The notes below the pieces were generated by a model, which made no database searches, had not been told where the DNA came from, and was given only the letters and a program-made list of their open reading frames with translations. A DNA stretch of 64,000 nt from Nocardia asteroides (lineage in GTDB: Bacteria > Actinomycetota > Actinomycetes > Mycobacteriales > Mycobacteriaceae), in assembly GCF_021183625.1 (NCBI RefSeq), contig NZ_CP089214.1, positions 3,658,001 to 3,722,000 on the forward strand. Reading direction: 5' to 3'. Made by a program: the position numbers and the translations under genes. This document shows positions 43,408-51,154 of this stretch, piece after piece. Numbering within the stretch: position 1 is the stretch's first letter; every line of letters starts with the position of its first letter.

Positions 43408-43439
43408 GAGCCGCATCGGGTGCCGACCCGGTGCGGCTC
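43408..43439. terminator. intrinsic terminator between amt and the XRE-cupin gene
   Basis: GAGCCGCATCGGGT pairs with ACCCGGTGCGGCTC (one G-T position) around a GCCG loop. It is followed on the plus strand by GGTGTTT. It lies between convergent genes (amt stop 43390, regulator stop 43447), so it can act in both directions. Confidence 0.8.
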
Positions 43440-43446
43440 GGTGTTT

Positions 43447-44115
43447 CTACCGTTCCACGTGGTTGTCGGGGTACGCCGTGATCGCGAGGAAGCGGATGGG
43501 CAGCCGGACGAGTTCGTTCGGGCCGTGCGGGCCCTCGCCGTCCAGCAGCAGCGCATCACCGGGGCGCAGGGTGTACTCGGAGTCACCGTGGCCGTAGACC
43601 ATCACGCCCTCCAGCATGTAGAGCAACTCGGTGCCCGCGTGCTGGAACAGGGGGAAGGTCTCGCTGGCCTCGGTCAGCGTGACCAGCACCGGCTCCAGCC
43701 GCTTGTGCTGGCCACGCAGCGCGCCGAGCAGCTCGTAGTGGTGCCCGACCCTGGTCCCCCGGCCCACGATCACCGCCCCGCTGCCCGCGCGGGTGTACAC
43801 CGCCTCACGAGCGGCGTCGGCACCGCGGAACAGCGACGTCACCGGCACATCCAGCCCCTTGGCCAGTCCGGCGAGCGTACCGAGGCTGCACGAGGTCTGC
43901 GCGTTCTCGATCTTCGACAGCATGGCCTTGGAGATGCCTGCTTTGGCGGCCAGCTCCACCACCGACATGCTGCCTGCCAGCCGCAGGCTGCGCACCTGCC
44001 GCCCGATCACCTGCTCCAGCCCCGCCGCCGACGGCGCCGCCCGCTGTATCTCACGGTCGACCGGAGCCGGATCACCGGTATCACGATGCTCCTGTCGCCG
44101 AGCCGGTTCACGCAT
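43447..44115 (-). CDS. XRE-family regulator with C-terminal cupin
   Basis: A 222-residue regulator. A 30-residue charged leader precedes the helix-turn-helix (SMSVVELAAKAGISKAMLSK, SLGTLAGLAKGLDVPVTSLF). A cupin sensor domain ends the protein (AGTELLYMLEGVMVYGHG, YTLRPGDALLLDGEGPHGP). This architecture is typical of repressors of amine, polyamine or methylamine catabolic genes. ATG 44115 looks leaderless, with minus-strand TAGGCT (44122-44127) ending 6 nt before it. Its location beside amt and the Mgs/GlnT operon suggests it controls that cluster. Confidence 0.88.
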   Translation of the reverse strand: MREPARRQEHRDTGDPAPVDREIQRAAPSAAGLEQVIGRQVRSLRLAGSMSVVELAAKAGISKAMLSKIENAQTSCSLGTLAGLAKGLDVPVTSLFRGADAAREAVYTRAGSGAVIVGRGTRVGHHYELLGALRGQHKRLEPVLVTLTEASETFPLFQHAGTELLYMLEGVMVYGHGDSEYTLRPGDALLLDGEGPHGPNELVRLPIRFLAITAYPDNHVER

Positions 44116-44165
44116 ACGAGCAGCCTAGTGCGGCCACTGTCCGATACGCCCTGCAGCCGGAGTCG

Positions 44166-46217
44166 TCAGCGCGGGGCGCGGGATTCGCCGGGGATCGCGA
44201 TACTCCCGGCCGCCAGGTGCTGCTCGACCTCCGCCGCAGGCAGCGGAGGCGTGATGAGGAAGCCCTGGGCACGGTTACATCCGAGCGCCACCAGCGTCCG
44301 GGCAGCAGCGGCCGTCTCGACACCCTCGCCGACCACGTCGAGGCCGAACTTCCCGGCGAGACCGACGATGGCCTCGATGATCGCCCGATCACTCGCGCTG
44401 TCGTTGACTACCTTGACGAAACTGCGATCGATCTTCACCGCGTCCAGCGGCAGCGCCTTCAGGTGCGGCAGCGTGTTGTAGCCCGTGCCGAAATCATCGA
44501 TCGCGATCTGTAGGTGCAGCCGCTTGAGCGCCTGCAGCACCATCCGAGTCCGCGGCAGGTCCTGCAACGCCGCGTTCTCGGTGATTTCCAGGCAGACGAA
44601 CCGGCCGTCGATGGCGTGCCGCATGAGGGCGCTCTCCACGCTATCGACGAAATCGGGGTGCCCCAGTTGCATCGGGGAGACATTGATACGCAGCGTCACC
44701 TCGGAGGCCACACCCCGGTGTCGCCAGTCGGCGAGTTGGGCACACGCGGCGCGGATCACCCAGTCACCGAGTTCCCCCGCTAGATTCGTCGCCTCGGCGA
44801 CTCCGATGAAGGTGTCCGGAGGCAGCAGACCGCGGGTGGGATGCTGCCAGCGCACCAGGGCCTCCACCGCGAGCACCCGGCCTGTGCGCAGGTCGACCTC
44901 GGGTTGGTAGTGCAGGAGCAGCGAATCGTCGGAGACGGCGCTGTGGAGTAGCAGGGTGACGTCGTCGTGCAGGTCGTACTGCGAGAACAGCGCATCGGTG
45001 AACACCGCGACACCACTGCCGTCCTGGGTTTTGGCGGCCCGGAGTGCTTGATCGGCGCGCCGCAGCACGACCGCGGGCACCTCTCCCCTGGTCGCTACGG
45101 CGACACCGACGCTCACTCCGCAACTGACGGAGCGGCCATCGATCGGAATACCCGCTGCCAGCACCTGCCGAATCCGGGCCGCGGTGAACTCGGCGGACAC
45201 GGTATCCATCGCCTTGGCCGGAACGACGACGAATTCCCCGTGCCCGAACCGCGCGACGACATCGGTGCGCTCGCAGTACTGCTTGAGCCGGGCGGCGATG
45301 GTTCGCAGCACCTCGTCGCCCGCCGCCCGGCCGAGGTGGTTGTTCACGATCGTCAACCGATCCACACTGATGAATAACGTGGCCACCGGCTCCGGCCACC
45401 CCGGCCGCAGGCGCTGCTGGAGATAGCCCATGAGAGCATGCTGGTTGAGCAGCCCGGTGAGATCGTCGTGCACCGCAGCGTACTGCACCTGCGATTCGGC
45501 CTCCAGGCGCGCCTGCTGCTGGGCCAGCAGGGACGCGATCACCACCAGCGCATCGATTTCGCCCCCGTCCCACATCCACTGCCCGTGCTTGACCAATCCG
45601 AGGACACCGAGCGATGCACCCCGGATCAGCAGGGGGACGACGGCGGAGGTGACCTGCTGATCGGAGTAGGAGTCGACGTGCCGAATCGTGGGCTCCACCG
45701 CCTCTTGGACCGCACGGAAGGGCGAGTGCGCTTGGTCGAAATACACGACGTCGAGCGGATCCGGGTCGGGTACCGACCGTGGGGGCCATTCGGCGATCAG
45801 CACGGTGGCCTGTCGCTGCCGATCGATGCGCCGGACGTAGGCGAAGTCGATGTCCAAGTGCTGCACGAGTTCGGTAAGCACGCGCTCGATCACGGATCGA
45901 ACCGTGTCGCGCTCCACGCTGGCCAGCTCCGTCGCGGCCCGTGCGGTGAACGCACGCAGTTCCACCCCGGGAACCGGGCTCTCGGGGGGTATCTCAACAG
46001 GCAGGGCGGGACCGCCGGCTCGCCGGGCTCGGTGTCGGGGGTTGGTGCCGCCGGGGCCCGGTGGCGGCTGGTCGAGCAGCGCCCGAATGCGAACGATCTG
46101 GCTGCGCGCGGCTCGGCGGCGCAGCAGGGCGGGCCCCTCCTCGCCGAGCGAGGAGCGCTCGATGAGCATCTGCACCCGTCCGGCCGATTCGGCAGAGGTG
46201 CGGTCGTAGGAAGTCAT
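44166..46217 (-). CDS. GAF-GGDEF-EAL protein with degenerate GGDEF (putative c-di-GMP phosphodiesterase)
   Basis: A 683-residue cytoplasmic signalling protein with a GAF domain (about 90-240), a GGDEF domain (245-405) and an EAL domain (415-670). The cyclase signature reads GHGEF (325-329), so diguanylate cyclase activity is unlikely. The domain may instead bind GTP or serve as a sensor. The EAL domain is intact: EALVRW (452-457), NVSP, the Glu in CLEITE, DDFGTGY and the Lys in VKIDRSF, so c-di-GMP hydrolysis is expected. ATG 46217 overlaps the upstream sigma-like gene by 4 nt (ATGA). Confidence 0.88.
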   Translation of the reverse strand: MTSYDRTSAESAGRVQMLIERSSLGEEGPALLRRRAARSQIVRIRALLDQPPPGPGGTNPRHRARRAGGPALPVEIPPESPVPGVELRAFTARAATELASVERDTVRSVIERVLTELVQHLDIDFAYVRRIDRQRQATVLIAEWPPRSVPDPDPLDVVYFDQAHSPFRAVQEAVEPTIRHVDSYSDQQVTSAVVPLLIRGASLGVLGLVKHGQWMWDGGEIDALVVIASLLAQQQARLEAESQVQYAAVHDDLTGLLNQHALMGYLQQRLRPGWPEPVATLFISVDRLTIVNNHLGRAAGDEVLRTIAARLKQYCERTDVVARFGHGEFVVVPAKAMDTVSAEFTAARIRQVLAAGIPIDGRSVSCGVSVGVAVATRGEVPAVVLRRADQALRAAKTQDGSGVAVFTDALFSQYDLHDDVTLLLHSAVSDDSLLLHYQPEVDLRTGRVLAVEALVRWQHPTRGLLPPDTFIGVAEATNLAGELGDWVIRAACAQLADWRHRGVASEVTLRINVSPMQLGHPDFVDSVESALMRHAIDGRFVCLEITENAALQDLPRTRMVLQALKRLHLQIAIDDFGTGYNTLPHLKALPLDAVKIDRSFVKVVNDSASDRAIIEAIVGLAGKFGLDVVGEGVETAAAARTLVALGCNRAQGFLITPPLPAAEVEQHLAAGSIAIPGESRAPR

Positions 46218-47029
46218 TCCTGGCTCCTCAGGTGCAGGCGAGCGTGTTCGCGGATGCGGTACAGCCGGCGTTCGATCGCTTTGGGCGTGAACGCCTGGTT
46301 CGGAAAGAGATGCGCTACTTCGCGCTGGGTATATCCGTTCGCCACGGCGAGCAGGATCATCTTGTCGGTCTCGGTCAGCATGGCCAGGTACTTCTCCAGC
46401 AAGATCCTGGACGTCACCATCACGGAAGGGTCCTCGGTCGCGACGGAGGACCGACGCGCGTCCAGCAATTCGGCGATGGTGTCGTACTCCGGCGGAATCG
46501 GCTGGTGAATGCGTCTCCACCGCAACCCCTCACCGAAGGCCGCCGGAAATTGCAGCAGGCAGGTCCGGATGAAGTAGGTGCGCAATTGCGCACCCTGACA
46601 CGGATCCCAACCCTGCCCGGCCTGGACCTGATCCCGGAACTTCCGCAGGGCGGCCGCCACCGTGCGTTCGATGACCTCGTGCCGGTAATCGCGCTCTGCG
46701 GCCAGCGCTTCGCGCTCCGATACACCGGCCTTCAGCCGAATCTGCTTCTCCGCCAGTTGCCGATAGATTTCCCCGGTCCAGATCCAAGGATCGAGAACTT
46801 GCACCGCGTACTCGGAGAGCGCCACGACCACGTGTTCCCATGCCGGGCCTCTGGCCTGCTCCGCACGGAGAACTTCGAACAGCTCCCGCTCGGCCGTCGC
46901 TTGGTCCGGCTCCGCCTCGGCTACATCAACGGGCCCGGCCTCGGAGCACTTCCCACAGGTGACACAGGGAGATACGAACCCCTGGTCGGGCGCGTCCGGG
47001 GGTCCGGCCGCTGAATCGGATCTCGCCAT
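46214..47029 (-). CDS. sigma-70-like / HTH protein coupled to the EAL gene
   Basis: A 271-residue protein. The central region (YFIRTCLLQFPAAFGEGLRW) and C-terminal helix-turn-helix (LTETDKMILLAVANGYTQREVAHLF) resemble the region 2 and region 4 parts of extracytoplasmic sigma factors, with poor conservation in between. The N-terminal leader has CVTCGKC, a possible metal-binding motif, unusual for sigma factors. ATG 47029 has GAGGAGA 7 nt upstream. An earlier in-frame start at 47113 lacks one. It is translationally coupled to the GAF-GGDEF-EAL gene, so both may act in one c-di-GMP-linked response (inference). Confidence 0.65.
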   Translation of the reverse strand: MARSDSAAGPPDAPDQGFVSPCVTCGKCSEAGPVDVAEAEPDQATAERELFEVLRAEQARGPAWEHVVVALSEYAVQVLDPWIWTGEIYRQLAEKQIRLKAGVSEREALAAERDYRHEVIERTVAAALRKFRDQVQAGQGWDPCQGAQLRTYFIRTCLLQFPAAFGEGLRWRRIHQPIPPEYDTIAELLDARRSSVATEDPSVMVTSRILLEKYLAMLTETDKMILLAVANGYTQREVAHLFPNQAFTPKAIERRLYRIREHARLHLRSQE

Positions 47030-47219
47030 GCTTCTCCTCGCACCCCACGCGGTGACTGCTTGCACCGAACGCGGTCGCGCCGGTCGAAGGCAGTTATAGG
47101 AGTTTCGGCGCATCTCCCCCCGCGATACCGAGATATCCCTGCTCCACCGCTCGCCGCGGGGGAAGGCGGCGGTGGCGTCCTATGAGATCCGATGAGACAT
47201 CGACCGAAAGGACTCCGCT

Positions 47220-47438
47220 GTGCGGATCAAGAGGCTGCCCGCCCACTCCCGAACCACCACGTACCTCGATCTTGTCGCCCTGCTGCTCATCCTCGGCACG
47301 GTGGTCGTGCTCGTGGCAATCGACGCGACCTCGGCCGTTCTCGCCGCGGCCGGTGGTACCACCGCCCTCTGCTACCGCGCCTGGCGAGAGCACGGCAGTC
47401 ACCATCGCGAGAGTGCGAACCCGCACACCTCGGAATGA
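47220..47438 (+). CDS. small membrane protein
   Basis: A 72-residue protein with a transmembrane segment (LVALLLILGTVVVLVAID), a second weaker hydrophobic stretch, and a short hydrophilic His-rich tail. GTG 47220 is preceded by AAAGGA with 7-nt spacing. It is divergent from the sigma-like gene and followed by another small membrane protein. Family not recognised. Confidence 0.6.
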   Translation: MRIKRLPAHSRTTTYLDLVALLLILGTVVVLVAIDATSAVLAAAGGTTALCYRAWREHGSHHRESANPHTSE

Positions 47439-47466
47439 CTGCCTCGCGGCGCGTACCGTGAGTGCC

Positions 47467-47736
47467 ATGGCCACCGCACTCGGCCTCGCCATCCCCGGCA
47501 GCGTCCTGTTGCTCCTGCTGGTCGGCGGCTACGAGCTGAAACGCCGCCGACGCACGGATCTGGCGAGCGGGCGGATGATCTCGACCGTCCTCACCGACGA
47601 ACTCACCGCCCTGCTCTACCCCACCAAGCGCATGGAGCTGGACCACCGAGCCGATATCTCGATGCTCCGGGACGAGGAGACCGACGGCGACCCGGTCGAT
47701 CTGGAGCGCGGGACCGCGCGGATCCGGGAGCGGTGA
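47467..47736 (+). CDS. small membrane-anchored hypothetical protein
   Basis: An 89-residue protein with one N-terminal membrane helix (IPGSVLLLLLVGGYELK) followed by a basic stop-transfer run and a soluble charged domain (TDELTALLYPTKRMELDHRA) that looks like the DUF6191 family of small actinobacterial proteins. ATG 47467 follows TACCGT (47454-47459) by 7 nt, suggesting a leaderless transcript. Function unknown. Confidence 0.65.
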   Translation: MATALGLAIPGSVLLLLLVGGYELKRRRRTDLASGRMISTVLTDELTALLYPTKRMELDHRADISMLRDEETDGDPVDLERGTARIRER

Positions 47737-47805
47737 CCCCGGTCGCCATCGATTGCCGCCCAGCACCCGGTGTGACACGGTGGAGGTGAGCCCGACCAGG
47801 GCTTA

Positions 47806-47847
47806 CCGGACGAGGGGTGCCGTACCCGGAGTGCGACAAGACGGCCC
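47806..47847 (+). ncRNA. guanidine-III (ykkC-III) riboswitch
   Basis: The sequence from CCGGACGAGG (47806) through GCCGTACCCGG to ACAAGACGGC (ending about 47847) has the conserved segments of the guanidine-III aptamer in order: CCGGACGAGG, CCGTACCCGG and ACAAGACGG. CCGG pairs with CCGG, and GCCGT pairs with ACGGC to close the pseudoknot. The 3' strand lies immediately before the GAGGAGG ribosome-binding site (47849-47855) of the guanidinium exporter gene. Ligand binding could therefore free or block translation start. Guanidine is the known ligand of this class. Confidence 0.85.
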
Positions 47848-47860
47848 GAGGAGGGTCGAC

Positions 47861-48175
47861 ATGTCGTGGCTGCTCTTGGTGATCTCCGGGGTCATGGAGG
47901 CCGTGTGGGCGACCGCGCTCGGCCGCTCCGACGGCTTCACCCGGCTCACCCCGTCGCTGATCTTCGCCGTGGCGCTGCTCGCGAGCATGGCCGGGCTCGC
48001 GCTCGCCATGCGTGAGCTGCCGGTCGGCACCGCGTACGCGGTGTGGGTGGGGATCGGCGCGGTGCTCACCGTCGCCTACGCCATGCTCACCGGCGCCGAA
48101 TCCGCGTCGGTCGCGAAGGCGCTGTTCCTGGTGATGATCGTGGGCGGGGTGGTCGGGCTGAAGCTCACGCACTGA
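47861..48175 (+). CDS. gdx: guanidinium exporter (SMR family, Gdx/SugE)
   Basis: A 104-residue small multidrug resistance protein with four transmembrane helices. It begins MSWLLLVISGVMEAVWATAL with the essential Glu13 and the Gdx-type GVMEAVWATAL signature, then PVGTAYAVWVGIGAV in helix 3. It exports guanidinium ions in exchange for protons. ATG 47861 has GAGGAGG, and the guanidine-III riboswitch ends a few bases before that site. This confirms the substrate class independently of the protein. It converges on the ArsR-SRPBCC gene with 3 nt between. Confidence 0.94.
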   Translation: MSWLLLVISGVMEAVWATALGRSDGFTRLTPSLIFAVALLASMAGLALAMRELPVGTAYAVWVGIGAVLTVAYAMLTGAESASVAKALFLVMIVGGVVGLKLTH

Positions 48176-48178
48176 GCC

Positions 48179-48982
48179 TCACTGCGGGATGTGCAGCTCC
48201 TCGCCGGTCTCCAGCAGCGACTTGAGGCCGGAGAGGATGCTCGGCCAGCCGCCCTGGACGCCGTCGAGCACGGGGCTGCCCGGCGCGAAGCCGTCGTGCA
48301 CCACGGTCAGCTTCACCACCTCGCCCTGCTGCTCCAGCTCGAAGGTGACGGTGGAGCGCGGGTCGGCGGCCCAGCGCGGGAGGTCGTCGGCGGGCAGCTC
48401 GACCTCGGCGGCGAACTCGGCGTCGATGGTGTGCCAGGTGTACGAGAGCACCGTGAACGGCTCGGCTTTCACCACCACCTGCCCCTCGTCCGCGTGTGAC
48501 CAGCCGCCGAGCGACCAGCGCATGGTGGAGCCGGGCTGCCAGTCGGTGTCGAAGGTGGCGCCCCAGTACTTGCTGGTGAAGGCGGGGTCGGTCAGCGCCT
48601 GCCAGAGCCGCTCGGGGGTGGTGCGGATGTAGGTGGTGTAGACGAAAGCGGTGTCGGTGGTGGTCATCGGTGCCTCCAGGGCAGCTTTGAGGTCGGCGAG
48701 CACGTGTACGCGCCCGCGGTGGTAGCGGTCGATCCAGCGTTCGGTGATGGCGTCGAGCGGGGCGGCGTTGAGGTGGTGCAGCTTCTCCCGGCCGCGGCGC
48801 CTGGTGGCGACGAGGTTCGCCGCCTCCAGCACCGCGAGGTGCTTGCTCACCGACTGCCGCGCCATGTCCAGCCCCGCGCAGAGTTCGCGCAGGGTCAGCC
48901 CGTCGGCGGCGCGCAGCGAGTCGAGCAACCGGCGGCGGGTGGGGTCGGCGAGTGCGCGGAAGACCGCGTCGTCCTGCTCCAT
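48179..48982 (-). CDS. ArsR-family HTH fused to SRPBCC (AHSA1-like) domain
   Basis: A 267-residue fusion. Residues 1-100 are a winged-helix ArsR/SmtB repressor (ALADPTRRRLLDSLRAADGL, ARQSVSKHLAVLEAANLVAT) lacking metal-site cysteines. Residues 106-267 are an SRPBCC/activator-of-HSP90 ligand-binding domain (TTPERLWQALTDPAFTSKYW, GGWPSILSGLKSLLETGEEL). The two are often separate neighbouring genes, and here they form one frame. ATG 48982 has GGAAGGA upstream. The upstream region contains a 20-bp perfect palindrome that may be its operator. The probable ligand is a small hydrophobic molecule, unidentified. Confidence 0.88.
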   Translation of the reverse strand: MEQDDAVFRALADPTRRRLLDSLRAADGLTLRELCAGLDMARQSVSKHLAVLEAANLVATRRRGREKLHHLNAAPLDAITERWIDRYHRGRVHVLADLKAALEAPMTTTDTAFVYTTYIRTTPERLWQALTDPAFTSKYWGATFDTDWQPGSTMRWSLGGWSHADEGQVVVKAEPFTVLSYTWHTIDAEFAAEVELPADDLPRWAADPRSTVTFELEQQGEVVKLTVVHDGFAPGSPVLDGVQGGWPSILSGLKSLLETGEELHIPQ

Positions 48983-49026
48983 ACCGTCCTTCCAAAAGGC
49001 AACCTCGCGGCTGCATGTTCGACAAT

Positions 49027-49046
49027 AGGCAGCTGATCAGCTGCCT
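49027..49046. promoter_or_regulatory. 20-bp perfect palindrome (candidate operator)
   Basis: AGGCAGCTGATCAGCTGCCT is its own complement over all 20 bases. It lies between the ArsR-SRPBCC gene (start 48982) and the ABC exporter (start 49124), 44 bp upstream of the former. ArsR repressors bind such palindromes, so autoregulation is plausible. Confidence 0.6.
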
Positions 49047-49072
49047 GTCAATGGCAGCAAAACTCTGTCTAG

Positions 49073-49092
49073 ATGTAGCACCACTGCTACAT
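49073..49092. promoter_or_regulatory. inverted repeat upstream of ABC exporter (candidate operator)
   Basis: ATGTAGCA and TGCTACAT form an 8-bp perfect inverted repeat around CCAC, 31 bp upstream of the ABC ATPase start. The position fits an operator overlapping the promoter. The small XRE gene ending this operon could be the repressor. Confidence 0.55.
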
Positions 49093-49123
49093 TATGAAGC
49101 TGAAAGGCTACGGGGAGGTGTCC

Positions 49124-50035
49124 ATGAGCGTCGTAATCGACGTCGAAGAACTGCGCATGCGCTACGGCGACCGCGACGTCCTGCGGGACGTCGCGTTCCA
49201 GGTGCGCGAGGGCGAGGTGCTGGTGCTGCTCGGCCCGAACGGCGCGGGCAAGACCACGACCATCGAGATCCTGGAGGGGTTCCGGCAGCGCTCGGCGGGG
49301 CGGGTTTCGGTGCTCGGGCTGGATCCGGAGCAGGGCACCGAGGCGTGGCGCGCGCGGGTCGGGGTGGTGCTGCAGTCCTGGCGCGATCACAGCAAGTGGC
49401 GGGTGCGTGAACTGCTGGAGAACCTCGGCCGCTATTACGCCCCGTACTCCACGCCGGAGCGGGAGCGGCCCTGGCACCCGGACGAACTGCTCGAGGTAGT
49501 CGGGCTCTCCGAGCACGCGAACCGCAAGGTGCTGACGCTCTCCGGCGGGCAGCGCCGCAGGCTCGACGTCGCGATCGGCATCGTCGGCAGGCCGGAGCTG
49601 CTCTTCCTGGACGAGCCGACCGCGGGGTTCGACCCGGAGGCCAGGCGCGAATTCCACGACCTGGTGCACCGGCTCACCGACGAACTCCGCACCACCGTCC
49701 TGCTCACCACGCACGACCTGGACGAGGCGGAGAAGCTCGCCGACCGCATCCTGATCCTGGCGGGCGGCCCGATCATCGCCGACGGCTCGGCGGACGCGCT
49801 CTCCCGCAGCGTCGCCGGAGCCGCGGAGATCCGCTGGACCCGCGGCGGCGAGCGCTTCGTGCACACCGCGGTGGAGTCCACCGAGTTCGTGCACGACCTC
49901 TTCCGCCAGCACGGCGGCGAGATCAGGGAACTCGAGGTGCGCCGCGCCTCGCTGGAGGACACGTACATGACGCTGGTGCGGCGCTCCGAATCCGGCGCGG
50001 CCGACGTGCGCTCGCTCACGGAGGTATCCCGATGA
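49124..50035 (+). CDS. ABC exporter ATP-binding protein (DrrA-type)
   Basis: A 303-residue ABC ATPase. Walker A is GPNGAGKTT (37-45), the signature LSGGQRRRLDV, and Walker B LLFLDEPTAGFD, with the switch His in TTHDLDEAEKL. The C-terminal 70 residues form the regulatory extension of drug-export ATPases. ATG 49124 is preceded by GGGGAGGTG. An upstream in-frame ATG at 49094 is inside the promoter region. The stop overlaps the permease start by 4 nt. Exported substrate unknown; drug or lipid export is typical. Confidence 0.93.
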   Translation: MSVVIDVEELRMRYGDRDVLRDVAFQVREGEVLVLLGPNGAGKTTTIEILEGFRQRSAGRVSVLGLDPEQGTEAWRARVGVVLQSWRDHSKWRVRELLENLGRYYAPYSTPERERPWHPDELLEVVGLSEHANRKVLTLSGGQRRRLDVAIGIVGRPELLFLDEPTAGFDPEARREFHDLVHRLTDELRTTVLLTTHDLDEAEKLADRILILAGGPIIADGSADALSRSVAGAAEIRWTRGGERFVHTAVESTEFVHDLFRQHGGEIRELEVRRASLEDTYMTLVRRSESGAADVRSLTEVSR

Positions 50036-50886
50036 ACCCGGTCCTTGTCGCGGTCCGCACCGGGCTGCGCCGCGGCGTGATCGAGATCAGGCAGGTGCTG
50101 ACCAGCGGGCAGGATCTGTTCGGGCTGGCGATCTATCCGCTCTCCGCGCTGATCACACTGTTCTTCATGCGCGATGCCACCTTCCAATCCAGCGGAATCG
50201 GGCTCGGCACGCTCGCCCTGCCGAGCCTGATCGGCGTGCTCATCGTCTTCAACTCGCTCTTCGGGATCGCCGCGGCGATCGCCACCGACCGCGAGGACGG
50301 CACGCTGCTGCGCGCCAAGGCGACGCCGAACGGCATGGCCGGCTACCTCACCGGCAAGATCGTCGCCGCCGCCGCGCTCGCGGTACTCCCCGCACTCCCG
50401 GTGCTGATCGGCGGGCTCGCGCTCATCGGCGACGGCCTCGACTTCGGCACCCCGGACCGCTGGCTCGCGCTCGCCGCGATCACAGCGCTCGGGCTGCTGG
50501 CCACGCTGCCGCTCGGCGCGGCGCTCGGGTCGCTCTTCACCAGCCCGCGCAACCTCGGCTACCTCTCGCTGCCGATCATGGGGCTGGTGGCGATCTCCGG
50601 CATCTTCTACCCGATCACCGCCCTGCCCGGCTGGCTACAGGCGGTCGCGCACGCGTTCCCGATCTACTGGATGGGGCTCGGCACCCGCGCCGCCATGCTC
50701 CCGGACTCGGCCGCCGCGGTGGAGCTCGGCGAGTCCTGGCGGCACCTGGAAACTGTTGCGGTGCTCGGCTTCTGGGCGGTGGTCGGGCTGGTACTCGCGC
50801 CGCCCTTCCTGCGCCGGATGGCGCGCCGGGAGTCCGGGTCGAGCGTCGCGGCCCGGCGCGAGAAGGCGCTGCAGCGTGCCTACTGA
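50032..50886 (+). CDS. ABC-2 type exporter permease
   Basis: A 284-residue membrane subunit with six helices of the ABC-2 family, including LTLFFMRD-like and GVLIVFNSLFGIAAAIATDR segments. The cytoplasmic coupling helix is DREDGTLLRAKATPNG. The conserved extracellular-side stretch is GIFYPITALPGWLQAVAHAF. The start ATG 50032 overlaps the ATPase stop (ATGA), and the C-terminus overlaps the next gene's start. It forms a full exporter with the preceding ATPase as a 2+2 assembly. Confidence 0.9.
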   Translation: MNPVLVAVRTGLRRGVIEIRQVLTSGQDLFGLAIYPLSALITLFFMRDATFQSSGIGLGTLALPSLIGVLIVFNSLFGIAAAIATDREDGTLLRAKATPNGMAGYLTGKIVAAAALAVLPALPVLIGGLALIGDGLDFGTPDRWLALAAITALGLLATLPLGAALGSLFTSPRNLGYLSLPIMGLVAISGIFYPITALPGWLQAVAHAFPIYWMGLGTRAAMLPDSAAAVELGESWRHLETVAVLGFWAVVGLVLAPPFLRRMARRESGSSVAARREKALQRAY

Positions 50887-51112
50887 GGTCATCTACAACC
50901 GGATCGCGATGCTGCGCGCCGAGCGCGGGGTCTCCCGGCGGCAGCTGGCCGAGGCGCTCGGCGTGCACTACCAGACCGTCGGGTACCTGGAGCGCGGCGA
51001 GTACAGCCCGAGCCTGCACCTGGCGCTGCGGATCGCGGCGTACTTCGAGGTGGCCGTGGAGGTGGTGTTCGCCACGGCCCCCTTCCCGCGCATCGGCAGC
51101 GAGACCGGCTGA
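50876..51112 (+). CDS. small XRE-family regulator
   Basis: A 78-residue single-domain helix-turn-helix protein (RNAP-independent Cro/C1 type): RAERGVSRRQLAEALGVHYQ and GYLERGEYSPSLHLALRIAA. The C-terminal FEVAVEVVFATAPFP is typical of the short YgzP/YozG-like regulators that accompany ABC exporters. GTG 50876 overlaps the permease end by 11 nt. It probably autoregulates the three-gene exporter operon through the inverted repeat at 49073-49092. Confidence 0.9.
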   Translation: MPTEVIYNRIAMLRAERGVSRRQLAEALGVHYQTVGYLERGEYSPSLHLALRIAAYFEVAVEVVFATAPFPRIGSETG

Positions 51113-51154
51113 GCCGGTTCACGATTCGTTCGCCGGCGTCCGACGAGCGGCAAC

